Source: CAZMOK01 sp964567785 (GTDB lineage Bacteria > Bacteroidota > Bacteroidia > Bacteroidales > JAGOPY01). Taken from it: DNA of 12,348 nucleotides. The notes below the pieces were generated by a model. It was not told the origin of the DNA. It saw nothing but the letters and a program-made list of their open reading frames with translations, and searched no databases. The DNA lies in contig CAZMOK010000075.1 in assembly GCA_964567785.1 (NCBI GenBank), forward strand, positions 1 through 12,348, written 5' to 3'. Both the position numbers and the translations under genes were made by a program. Shown here one piece after another: positions 1 to 8,463 of the stretch (positions are counted from its first letter, which is position 1; every line of letters starts with the position of its first letter).

Positions 1-2959
1 GAAGTCCGGATTCAACATTGAAGTAGATCACGCTGTTGCGGAACCCCATTCCCTCGTTGTCATTATTGGCGTCCCTGAACCACATCCCGATCTTGTAGAC
101 TTCTTCATCCGCTTCAATACTGTAATAATCAGATGGTGTCAGAGTAATCTCCCAGGTGTTTTCGCTCACTTCGGTCATCAGGCCAATGCCATCGTCAAGG
201 AATGTCCCGACAACGTTTTCAAGTTCGGTGCTGTCGGGGTGTTGTATGATCACACCTGAATGAAAGTACACTTTTTCAGCGCCAACCAATCCCGAGGTAT
301 TGTTGTCCCAGGCCCTGGTAGCATCGAAGGTGACGGTTATCTCATCATCTTTAGTGAATGGAAAGGGTGTGATGGAAACGGGGGTGTCAAAAACCTCAAC
401 AACACCGGGCATTCCTTCCGAAAGCTTTTCCGAAGTAAAGATATGCCATTCACCGGCACTGAGGGTGATTGACTGGTTTACGTCAGTCACATCTATCGTT
501 TCACCGGAAAAATAATTGAACCAATCCCCTGTTTCACTGAATGTAGCTTCGATAACGGCATTTTCAAGTCCGTAGTTGCCTACCACCACCAGGTCGATGC
601 TGTCGGTATCGTAACTAAGCCGCCTGGTTTCACCGCTTAGCTTATGGTTGGTGGCTGCCTCATCCATTTTACCAGGCCCGACCTGTTTCCTGACATCCAG
701 GATACCTTTGTAAGCATCATAAATGTATTGCCGCAAGGGGTCCCCGTAGTATCCAAGGCCATTTGCACCCCAGGGCTGGGGTTTTTGGCCTGTCCGGCCG
801 TTGAAATTAATATCGATATCGTAACCCAGTTCGTCGAATTGCCACATCATTTTCGGCCCGGGGTACAGGAAGGTAAAGGCTGCAGCCAGCTTTTGCCTCT
901 CAAAGGCGATCAGCGGATTTTTTATGTCATAGGCCTCGTTGGAGCGGCCCTCCGTGATCAGGTGATATCCCATCCGCTGTTCGTCATGGCTGTTGAAATA
1001 GGAAACATGGGTGAGGTCATCCATACCGTTGAAGTTCCCGGTAATATTGCCAACAGTTACCGGAACATGGTCGTAACTCCTGTTCCGCCACATAACCATT
1101 CCGCTTTCGGCCAGTTCAGCCTCTTCCTGGAAAGGACCCCAGTGTTCAAGTATGATGTAGGCCTCAGGATCATATTGCCATATCTCAGCGGCCATCCTGT
1201 TGAGGATTGCGATACGTGATTCGTCATAACCATCAATACTTCCTCCCGGGGCATAATTGGTAAACCCTTTGGTGAAGTCGAACCGGTAACCATCAAAGTG
1301 ATACTCTTCCAGCCAGTACCTGTTCACGCTGTCGACAAAAGCCTTCGTGTATTCACTTTCGTGATTGAAGTCATACCCCCACTGGTAAGGCCCCACATAC
1401 TCTTCGTTGAACCAGGGGTTATCTGGAGCGGGCTTGTTGGCGCTTTCGTTGAAGTACATCTTGAGCATGGCATTCTGGCCGTAGGCATGGTTCAGGACCA
1501 TGTCGAGGATAACGGCAAGACCATGCTGGTGTGCCGCCTGGATGAATTCTTTCAGGTCGTTCTTGGTGCCGTAGTATTTATCGGGCGCGAAATAATAGGA
1601 AGGGTTGTACCCCCATGAATCATTTCCTTCGAATTCGGACACCGGCATGAGCTCTATGGCATCAACGCCCAGTTCTTTCAAATAGGGCAGCGTATCGATC
1701 AGGTCCTGGTAATAATGGGATTTCAGGAAATCGCGCACGTGCAGTTCGTAAATTATGAGGTTTTCAACATCGGGTGCCTGCCAGGTATCCTCCGAGGCGG
1801 CCCACTGGAATTCCTCCTGCCCTGTCTGGAGTACTGTTGCAGTCTGGTATTCCGTTCTGTCGTACTCAGGAAGGTTGGGATAGACCTCTTCAGGTATGTA
1901 CTGGTCGTTCCAGGGATCGGCAACTTTCTCGGCATACGGGTCCCCAACTTTGACGTTATCATCCATCCAGTACTGGAAAACGTATTCCTGCATCGGAACA
2001 AGCCCTGTAATTTCTGTCCAGAACAGTTCACCGTCGGGTGTGACCTTCATCCTGTACTCATCCAGCACATTCCACCCTGTGAAATCACCAACCACGAACA
2101 CATATTCTTTCCCCGGGGCTTCAAGAACGAGCGAAACAGTGGTATCGTTGTCGTCATGATAATTTATCCCCTTTCGCAATCCGGAAGGGAGGTCGGCAAC
2201 CACAGTTTCCTGCAGCACTACCACATTCTGCATTTTTTCCATCTCCACTTCTTCTGAATTGACGGTGGCATTCACCCTGATGCCCAGGACCAGTGTCTCT
2301 GCAGGCGTATAAGTGTAAGAAATTGATGTGCCTGATGTTACCGATGCCCTCTCGGTATAGCCTTCACCCTCATCAAGCCATAACTTCATGGACGTTACCT
2401 CCGAAGAGGCTACGGCGCTGATCTCCAACTCCTCTCCGGGGTCAAGGAAATTTGTGGAACCCGAAGGACTTGTAATGGACACGTAATTCCCGGCATTGAG
2501 ATTTATGTAGATATCCTGGTTGGATGTAACCGTTCCCCATCCGTATTCACCGGGGGCCATTGTCCCTTTTGCACTGCCATCCGCATTGCGGAACACACAG
2601 GAAATCCTGAAAATATTGGTGCCGGAAGGCACTCCGAAATAAGATCGGACAGTGGGCGTAAACTCTATTTCCCACTTATCGGGCTCGCCATCAACGGGTG
2701 TCATCAATCCTACCCCGTCATCTTCTCCCCAGTTACCGATCACATAGTCCCAGTCGGTGCCTGTGACGCTGCTTGTGACAACACCGTGGTGTATGTACAC
2801 TTTATCCACACCGGCCAGCTCACCGTTGCCCTGTGTAGCGTCAAATGTAAGGGTAACAGCTTCTTCAGGTCCGGCATTGGCAGGAGATATGGAAACCATC
2901 TGGGCCTGAAGCGTAAAGAAACTTAGAGATAAGATTAGAATTAAAGATTTTTTTATCAT
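1..2959 (-). CDS. Secreted multidomain GH13 alpha-amylase-family glycoside hydrolase (3' end beyond the window)
   Basis: Hydrolyses or rearranges alpha-glucosidic bonds of starch-like glucans, probably outside the cell or on its surface. The frame opens at ATG 2957-2959 and runs 986 codons without a stop to the window edge, so the C-terminus is missing. Residues 1-20 are a signal peptide (MIKKSLILILSLSFFTLQAQ). Next come a beta-sandwich module (about 28-152), an Ig-like domain (about 158-240) and an early-set/CBM48-like domain (about 262-365, with VVGDFTGWN). The catalytic barrel (about 395-765) shows the four GH13 motifs: DMVLNH (486-491), GYRFDF with nucleophile D561 and R559, ILEHWG with acid/base E605, and FNSHDE with H658 and D659. 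A C-terminal beta domain follows (about 780-855), then a second copy of the first module from about residue 870. A T9SS sorting domain beyond the edge is likely but unseen. The exact specificity (amylase, pullulanase or neopullulanase) cannot be decided. It is transcribed divergently from the GH109-like gene. Confidence 0.93.
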   Translation of the reverse strand, partial: MIKKSLILILSLSFFTLQAQMVSISPANAGPEEAVTLTFDATQGNGELAGVDKVYIHHGVVTSSVTGTDWDYVIGNWGEDDGVGLMTPVDGEPDKWEIEFTPTVRSYFGVPSGTNIFRISCVFRNADGSAKGTMAPGEYGWGTVTSNQDIYINLNAGNYVSITSPSGSTNFLDPGEELEISAVASSEVTSMKLWLDEGEGYTERASVTSGTSISYTYTPAETLVLGIRVNATVNSEEVEMEKMQNVVVLQETVVADLPSGLRKGINYHDDNDTTVSLVLEAPGKEYVFVVGDFTGWNVLDEYRMKVTPDGELFWTEITGLVPMQEYVFQYWMDDNVKVGDPYAEKVADPWNDQYIPEEVYPNLPEYDRTEYQTATVLQTGQEEFQWAASEDTWQAPDVENLIIYELHVRDFLKSHYYQDLIDTLPYLKELGVDAIELMPVSEFEGNDSWGYNPSYYFAPDKYYGTKNDLKEFIQAAHQHGLAVILDMVLNHAYGQNAMLKMYFNESANKPAPDNPWFNEEYVGPYQWGYDFNHESEYTKAFVDSVNRYWLEEYHFDGYRFDFTKGFTNYAPGGSIDGYDESRIAILNRMAAEIWQYDPEAYIILEHWGPFQEEAELAESGMVMWRNRSYDHVPVTVGNITGNFNGMDDLTHVSYFNSHDEQRMGYHLITEGRSNEAYDIKNPLIAFERQKLAAAFTFLYPGPKMMWQFDELGYDIDINFNGRTGQKPQPWGANGLGYYGDPLRQYIYDAYKGILDVRKQVGPGKMDEAATNHKLSGETRRLSYDTDSIDLVVVGNYGLENAVIEATFSETGDWFNYFSGETIDVTDVNQSITLSAGEWHIFTSEKLSEGMPGVVEVFDTPVSITPFPFTKDDEITVTFDATRAWDNNTSGLVGAEKVYFHSGVIIQHPDSTELENVVGTFLDDGIGLMTEVSENTWEITLTPSDYYSIEADEEVYKIGMWFRDANNDNEGMGFRNSVIYFNVESGL

Positions 2960-3074
2960 GACAGATCGTTTAAGAATATTATACCAAAGGGAAATACCTC
3001 CCTTGTCAAATAACTAACGTTTGGAAAGGCATCATGGTTTAATGCAGCAGGAACGTTACCATTTTTGTCTGTTA

Positions 3075-3082
3075 CAAAGATA
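3075..3082 (-). promoter_or_regulatory. Candidate Bacteroidota -7 promoter element for the GH13 gene
   Basis: On the minus strand this reads TATCTTTG, a perfect match to the Bacteroidota -7 consensus TAnnTTTG. A TTTA lies 22 nt further upstream, which is an imperfect -33 TTTG at about the right distance. It would give a 5' leader of roughly 110 nt before the ATG at 2959. The motif is short, so a chance match is possible. No comparable perfect motif was found on the plus strand for the divergent GH109-like gene. Confidence 0.4.
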
Positions 3083-3183
3083 AGGTGTTTTTGAGTTGCC
3101 ATAATAAAGGCGGATTCACTAAATTAGCTGCATGAACCATATTTCCGGCACTGTGGCCGATTAACCCATAAGACCTTTCAGAT

Positions 3184-4727
3184 ATGAACAAACTGGCATT
3201 ATTTTCATTCGTTTTTTTAGCGATTGTTTTTTACTCCTGCACTCCTGGTCCGGAAAACAGTTCATCGGCAAAGTTAAATTCCGGGGCCATCGATTTGTTC
3301 CCTGAACCTCCCCGGCCGGCCGGCCAGTCAGACATCATTGAGCTGAGATGTGAACCTCTCGATACAGTCAGGATTGGCTTCATAGGCCTGGGCATGAGGG
3401 GCTACGGAGCTGTCTACAGGTACACTTTCCTTGAGAACATCGAGATTACAGCGCTGTGCGATGTAGTGCCCGAAAAGGTGGAAAGATGCCAGGAATTGAT
3501 TGAAGAAAAGGGCTTACAGAAAGCTGGCGCCTATACGGGTAAAGATGACTGGAAAAAGATCTGTGAGCGTGATGACATTGACCTGGTCTATGTCTGCACC
3601 CACTGGGACCTGCACACACCAATTGCGGTATACGCCATGGAACAGGGTAAACATGTGGCTTTAGAGGTACCTGCTGCACTCACGATCGATGAATGCTGGC
3701 AACTGGTGAACACTGCGGAGAAGACCCGCAGACATTGTATGCAGCTTGAAAACTGCAATTACGACTTTTTCGAGATAACCACCCTCAACATGGCACAGCA
3801 GGGAGTGTTCGGTGAAATTGTCCATTGTGAAGGGGCCTACATCCATGACCTCCGGTGGCTTAATTTCGATACAAACGGGTACTGGAACATGTGGAGGCTA
3901 AAACACCTTGAAAAGGAGGACGGCAACACCTACCCCACTCATGGCCTTGGTCCTTTGTGTCACTTATTGGGTATACACAGGGGCGATAAAATGAATTACC
4001 TTGTTTCTGTTTCGAGCGACCAGTTTGGCATGACCGCCTATGCCAGGGAAAAATTCGGGGAAGATTCCGAATTTGCCAAAGCCAATTATGCCAAAGGCGA
4101 TATGAACACTTCGATCATAAAAACCGAAAAGGGTAAAACCATTCTGCTGCAACATGACGTAACCAGCCCGCGACCCTACAGCCGACTGCATACTATAAGC
4201 GGCACAAAAGGATTTGCACAAAAATATCCAAGGCGCGGCATTGCCCTGGAACCTGATGCCCATCATTTTATGCCCAAAGAGCAAATGGATTCATTGCTGG
4301 CTGTTTACACCCACCCCATAGTGGATGAAATTGAAGAAAAAGCCAGGGAGGTAGGCGGGCATGGGGGCATGGACTTTATCATGGATTACCGCCTGATCTA
4401 TTGTCTCAGGAACGGTTTGCCCCNNNNNNNNNNNNNNNNNNNNNNNNNNNNNNNNNNNNNNNNNNNNNNNNNNNNNNNNNNNNNNNNNNNNNNNNNNNNN
4501 NNNNNNNNNNNNNNNNNNNNNNNATGGACTTTATCATGGATTACCGCCTGATCTATTGTCTCAGGAACGGTTTGCCCCTCGACCAGGATGTATATGATGC
4601 TGCGGAGTGGTCATCTATTATAGAACTCTCCCGTATATCGGTTGAAAACCAGGGCATGCCGGTGAAGGTGCCTGACTTCACCAGAGGGGCCTGGCAAAAG
4701 ATCACCAGGGTTACCTACTACGAGTAG
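3184..4727 (+). CDS. GH109-type Gfo/Idh/MocA-family lipoprotein (putative alpha-N-acetylgalactosaminidase), interrupted by an assembly gap
   Basis: Members of GH109 cleave alpha-linked N-acetylgalactosamine using a tightly bound NAD in a transient oxidation-elimination mechanism. Residues 1-18 are a lipoprotein signal ending in FYSC, with C19 the lipidated cysteine, so the protein is expected in the periplasm or on an outer-membrane face. The Rossmann NAD motif is IGFIGLGMRG (64-73). Family blocks follow in order: EVPAALT (161-167), LENCNYD (188-194), EGAYIHDLR (216-224), NMWRL (235-239), YPTHGLGP (250-257), HRGDKM (265-270) and TSPRPYSR. The Tyr and His of YPTH are likely active-site residues by family analogy. 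As deposited, a 100-N gap and a repeated 55 bases shift the frame by 155 bp. Removing that excess restores one 462-residue frame ending at the TAG at 4725-4727, which is normal length for the family. Many relatives are uncharacterised oxidoreductase-like proteins, so glycosidase activity is family-based and not proven here. Confidence 0.88.
4369..4423 (+). repeat. Left copy of the exact 55-base contig-end overlap
   Basis: These 55 bases end at the first N and are identical to 4524-4578, which start at the last N. A perfect match that begins and ends exactly at the gap is what an assembler leaves when two contigs share a k-mer-length end. It is an artefact and not a biological repeat. Confidence 0.93.
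4424..4523. other. Assembly gap of exactly 100 N (placeholder length)
   Basis: The run is exactly 100 N, the conventional size for a scaffold gap of unknown length. It sits inside the GH109-like coding region. The flanking overlap indicates that no sequence is actually missing. Confidence 0.97.
4524..4578 (+). repeat. Right copy of the exact 55-base contig-end overlap
   Basis: Identical to 4369-4423. It continues directly into the true C-terminal coding sequence of the GH109-like gene (LDQDVYDAAEWSS and onward). Its reading phase differs from the left copy only because of the inserted 155 bases. Confidence 0.93.
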
Positions 4728-4775
4728 CTGAGAATATTTAATAATCTATTAAGGATATACTTTTAGCTTAAATTT

Positions 4776-4806
4776 AAAGTAATCAGAGCTATGTAGATTA
4801 CTTTTT
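4776..4806 (+). terminator. Possible Rho-independent terminator after the GH109-like gene
   Basis: A 9-bp perfect inverted repeat (AAAGTAATC at 4776-4784, GATTACTTT at 4796-4804) encloses an 11-nt loop, and the T-tract begins within the right arm. It starts 49 nt after the stop codon. The stem has only two G-C pairs, so it may be a weak terminator. Confidence 0.4.
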
Positions 4807-4807
4807 A

Positions 4808-4815
4808 TAAGTTTG
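4808..4815 (+). promoter_or_regulatory. Weak candidate -7 promoter element upstream of susC-like gene
   Basis: TAAGTTTG matches the Bacteroidota TAnnTTTG consensus exactly, but no -33 TTTG lies at the expected spacing. It abuts the putative terminator hairpin and is about 335 bp from the start codon. A chance occurrence in a spacer of this size is quite possible. Confidence 0.22.
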
Positions 4816-5150
4816 TTCTGAATTACATTAGAAAAACCTATCTCATGGATTTCGATGTGAAGACAACAAAGCGAATTGGCATTATGCGGTTGATTTTGAT
4901 CATTCTCTTCGAAACCTAATATTACCTTGACGAAATAAGCCTGGTAGTACTTCAATATTTCTCCTTGCCGGGAAAACCAAAAACTTTATAGGTCTGCTCC
5001 AAGTCAGGCAATAGCAGGATACGTGTTTTTGTCAGTGTTTACCAGAAGTCACTGTCAGGCATATCTGAAAGTACCGGAAATTCCATAGGTACCATCAAGG
5101 CTAATAGAAAAAGATTGATTTGAATTTGAAATAACCTTAAAAGTTGTATC

Positions 5151-8100
5151 ATGAAAAAAAATTACATTGAAAAGCTTCTTAAACTAATGTTGATATCTGT
5201 GCTGCTTCTTTTCATACCGGAGGCAGATGCACAGGAAAAAAGAACGATTACCGGAATGGTGATCAACCAGGAAGGCGAAGGGCTTGTAGGGGCAAATGTC
5301 AGGATAAAAGGAACAGTCAGGGGCACCTCGGTAGATGCAGATGGTTCTTTTTCGCTTGATGTAATGCCTGATGATGAAACTATTGTTGTTTCCTACATTG
5401 GCTTCGAGTCGGTGGAAATCAACATAGTTAACAAATCAAAGATCAAAGTAACACTGGTTGAATCTGCCGAACTTGAAGAGGTGGTGGTCACTGCGCTGGG
5501 AGTTTCGAGGGAAGAAAAAGGCCTTGGTTATGCTGTGCAGAAACTCGACTCCAAAACGATCAATTCAGTGCCTACCAACAATTTTATCAGGAACCTTTCG
5601 GGAAGGGTTGCTGGAGTTTATATTACCAACAATTCTTCAGGGCCGACCTCCTCATCAAACGTAACTATCAGAGGTGAGACATCCCTTACCGGAAACAGCC
5701 AGGCGCTTTTTGTGGTAGACGGCACACCTATCACAAACGGACTTTTTAGCCCGGGCGACGGACTGAACGGCTCAACCACAATTGATTTTGGTAATGCTGC
5801 ACAAATTGTCAATCCCCATGACATCCAGAACATTTCAGTATTGAAAGGACCTGCTGCTGCAGCACTTTATGGTTCAAGAGCAGCCAATGGTGTAATACTG
5901 ATTACCACAAAAGACGGCACTAAAAAAAGAGGCTGGGGGGTTGAGTTGCACCATTCCACCTATTTTGAGTCACCATTGAGATTACCCGATTACCAGAACG
6001 AATATGGTTTTGGTGGCTATGGGAAATTCAGTTACAACGGCGGACAAACCTACACCGGTGATTATTACGACGCATTTGGTGAGAACTGGGGGCCAAGAAC
6101 AGACGGAACCCCTATCAAACAGTGGAATTCGAATGGAGAGCCGGTGCCTTTCACGCCTGCTGAAGATAATGTCAGGAACTTTTACCGCACCGGTGTGTTG
6201 ACCACTACAAACGTAGCATTATCGAACAGCTCAAGCACCGGAAACTTCAGATTATCATACACCAACCAATACCGGCGGGGCGTTGTACCCAATACTGATC
6301 TTAAGAGGAACACACTTTCCACCTCAATAGGCAGGAAACTATTCGACGACTGGGTAGAGGTTGATCTGAATACAATGTATGTAGGAAGCAGTTCCGATAA
6401 CGTGCCCAACGCAGGATATGATGAAAGCAGTTCTATAATGTACGGATGGCTCTGGTATCCAAGGCAAGTTGAAATTGATGATCTGCGCGATTATTGGAAG
6501 CCCGGTCAAGAAGACGTACAACAAAGATATATTGAAGAATTGTGGGTGAACAACCCATGGTTTGTTGTCAATGAAAATACCAATGCATTCAATGAAGATC
6601 GTTTTATCGGTGACGCCAGGGTAAAGGTAAACTTTACCGACTTTATAAACTTACGGTTCCGCTATGGATTCGATATAAAGAACGAGTTGCGCCAATTCCG
6701 CAGGGCAACTTCTACAAAAGGTGTCCCCTTTGGCAGTTACAGGGAAGACAAGATCAATTTCAGGGAAACAAATGCTGAAGTAATGCTATCATTCAGGTCC
6801 CCAAGGACCGCTGAAACTGACCTTACACTCGATGTAAGGGTAGGTGGTAATATAATGCGTCAGGAGAGTGACATCCTGGTAGCCAATAACCCGCAGCTGC
6901 TTAAACCCGGGTTGTTCACCCTTACAAATAACAGGTCGAACATCCTGGTTGACAATCCGGTTGCAAGAAAGGGGATCAGCAGTCTTTTTGGACTTGCCAC
7001 CCTGGCATACCAGAACTTTCTTTACCTTGATGTGACCGCAAGGAACGACTGGTCGAGCACACTTCCGGTTGATAATAATTCATATTTCTACCCTTCAGTA
7101 TCACTAAGTGCCGTGATCTCCGAAAAACTCAATCTGTCGACCACTTCAGCACTCTCATTCCTGAAGGTCAGGGGTGCCTTTGCCCAGGTTGGTAACGATA
7201 CTGATCCTTACCTGTTGACCAATTTTTATCAACCGGAACCCCTCTTCGGCAGTTATCCTGCATTTTCTGTTACAAATTTTGCCGCTAATCCCGATCTTAA
7301 GCCGGAAAGGACAAGTTCATGGGAAATCGGTGTTGACGCGCGTTTCTTCACCGGGAGATTTGGCTTTGATGTAACCTATTACGACATGCTCAGTAAAGAC
7401 CAGATAATTTTCCTTCCTGTTGCCACCTCCACCGGAAAAGAAACACGGCTTGCCAATGCCGGTGAGATAAGCAACACCGGGGTTGAACTGCAGATGTTTG
7501 GCGAACCTGTTAAAAATGAAAATTTCACCTGGGAGAGTATCGTGAACATTGGGCACAACAGGGCTGTTGTCGAATCACTTCCTGAAGGCGTAGAGGAAAG
7601 CTACCCGCTGGTTGCAGATGTATATCCGGGCGATGAAGGAGGTGCCGACCTTGAACTTGTCGCTGTGGAAGGCGAACCGCTCGGCATGCTTAGGGGGCTT
7701 GTATTCGCGCGCGACAGTGAGGGCAATATAATACACGAAGACGGACTTCCTACCCTGAAACCCGAAAAAGAAACAGTTGGAACATACCAACCGGATTTCA
7801 TGTGGGGCTGGCAGAACAATTTCACTTATAAAAACTGGTCGCTGAGCGTATTGTTCGACGGACAAGTGGGAGGTAAGATCTATTCACGGTCACATATGTT
7901 ATATAATACTGGTGGGACGATCACCAATGAAGACGATCCAAACTTTGATATGTCAACCCTGGAAGGCCGCAGAATATATGATATTTCATATGATGCCCAG
8001 GGAGAACCAATATACGACCTGGTTGACGAAGGCGGAGTAATTGGTGAAGGTGTGATGTACGACGGAGAAGGAAACCTTGTGCCAAATACAGTTAAAGTTC

Positions 8101-8420
8101 CTGTTAGGGATTATTTCTACAAATACTATGGTAACTGGTTCAACAGGGATGTCATTGAATCCGCTACATACGATGCTACATATGTGAAATTCAGGGAGGT
8201 CAAACTCACTTACAACCTTCCGCGAAACATAGTTGAAAGATGGGGAATACAGGGAGCCAGCATATCATTCGTCGGAAGAAACCTGCTCCTATTCACAAAA
8301 GTGCCTACAATTGACCCGGAAACTTATTCTATCAGAAACGGGCAGTTTGTCAATGGTTATGAAAGCACCTCATTACCTTCACTCAGAAGCTATGGCTTTG
8401 CATTGAACTTCATGTTTTAA
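5151..8420 (+). CDS. SusC/RagA-family TonB-dependent outer-membrane receptor
   Basis: A 22-strand barrel of this family imports oligomeric nutrients across the outer membrane with energy from TonB-ExbBD, and a SusD-type lipoprotein caps it. The 1089-residue length is typical. Residues 1-27 are a signal peptide with likely cleavage after PEADA. Residues about 30-105 are a CarboxypepD-regulatory-like beta domain (ITGMVINQEGEGLVGANV onward). A TonB-box-like segment (ELEEVVVTALG, 107-117) follows. The plug spans about 125-256 and ends with the SusC hallmark LYGSRAANGVILITTKDG. The rest is barrel, closing with the aromatic C-terminus GFALNFMF recognised by the BAM machinery. There is no STN/secretin extension before the regulatory domain, so it is not an obvious partner of an anti-sigma FecR-type pathway. 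The substrate cannot be told from sequence. The SusD-like gene follows after 43 bp and is almost certainly cotranscribed. Confidence 0.96.
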   Translation: MKKNYIEKLLKLMLISVLLLFIPEADAQEKRTITGMVINQEGEGLVGANVRIKGTVRGTSVDADGSFSLDVMPDDETIVVSYIGFESVEINIVNKSKIKVTLVESAELEEVVVTALGVSREEKGLGYAVQKLDSKTINSVPTNNFIRNLSGRVAGVYITNNSSGPTSSSNVTIRGETSLTGNSQALFVVDGTPITNGLFSPGDGLNGSTTIDFGNAAQIVNPHDIQNISVLKGPAAAALYGSRAANGVILITTKDGTKKRGWGVELHHSTYFESPLRLPDYQNEYGFGGYGKFSYNGGQTYTGDYYDAFGENWGPRTDGTPIKQWNSNGEPVPFTPAEDNVRNFYRTGVLTTTNVALSNSSSTGNFRLSYTNQYRRGVVPNTDLKRNTLSTSIGRKLFDDWVEVDLNTMYVGSSSDNVPNAGYDESSSIMYGWLWYPRQVEIDDLRDYWKPGQEDVQQRYIEELWVNNPWFVVNENTNAFNEDRFIGDARVKVNFTDFINLRFRYGFDIKNELRQFRRATSTKGVPFGSYREDKINFRETNAEVMLSFRSPRTAETDLTLDVRVGGNIMRQESDILVANNPQLLKPGLFTLTNNRSNILVDNPVARKGISSLFGLATLAYQNFLYLDVTARNDWSSTLPVDNNSYFYPSVSLSAVISEKLNLSTTSALSFLKVRGAFAQVGNDTDPYLLTNFYQPEPLFGSYPAFSVTNFAANPDLKPERTSSWEIGVDARFFTGRFGFDVTYYDMLSKDQIIFLPVATSTGKETRLANAGEISNTGVELQMFGEPVKNENFTWESIVNIGHNRAVVESLPEGVEESYPLVADVYPGDEGGADLELVAVEGEPLGMLRGLVFARDSEGNIIHEDGLPTLKPEKETVGTYQPDFMWGWQNNFTYKNWSLSVLFDGQVGGKIYSRSHMLYNTGGTITNEDDPNFDMSTLEGRRIYDISYDAQGEPIYDLVDEGGVIGEGVMYDGEGNLVPNTVKVPVRDYFYKYYGNWFNRDVIESATYDATYVKFREVKLTYNLPRNIVERWGIQGASISFVGRNLLLFTKVPTIDPETYSIRNGQFVNGYESTSLPSLRSYGFALNFMF

Positions 8421-8463
8421 CAATATTAAAAGTGATTTACAAACCTGAAAAAAGCTTATAAAA

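Larger units (their letters stand above)
4728..5150. other. 423-bp AT-rich intergenic region upstream of the susCD-like pair
   Basis: No gene is convincing here. A 68-codon open frame on the minus strand (4749-4955) has no recognisable motif and overlaps the putative terminator. The region holds the possible terminator at 4776-4806 and one perfect TAnnTTTG motif (TAAGTTTG, 4808-4815). That motif would give a leader of about 330 nt for the receptor gene. Two near matches just upstream of the start (around 5116-5130) each have one mismatch. No sigma factor or regulator gene is present. Confidence 0.6.

Noticed and set aside
644..2257. Three plus-strand open frames of 106-191 codons (644-1219, 1298-1618, 1715-2257)
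   Set aside because: They lie antisense inside the GH13 coding region, which has a complete set of catalytic motifs in the minus-strand frame. Their translations show no domain or signal and are codon-bias shadows.
4369..4578. A biological tandem duplication within the GH109-like gene
   Set aside because: The repeat boundaries coincide exactly with the N boundaries and the length equals a common k-mer size, so an assembly overlap is far simpler.
4401..4727. Separate 108-residue gene spanning the N run
   Set aside because: Its start lies before the gap in a different frame. The real content after the gap is the C-terminus of the GH109-like protein, which rejoins once the duplicated 55 bases and the N run are collapsed.
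4749..4955. 68-codon minus-strand open frame in the spacer before the susC-like gene
   Set aside because: No domain, no promoter motif, and it overlaps the putative terminator. In AT-rich intergenic DNA a frame of this length is not evidence of a gene.
5021..5060. Inverted repeat CAGTG/CACTG in the spacer, considered as an operator or hairpin
   Set aside because: Only five pairs with a long interrupted centre, and no further symmetry or T-run. Expected by chance.
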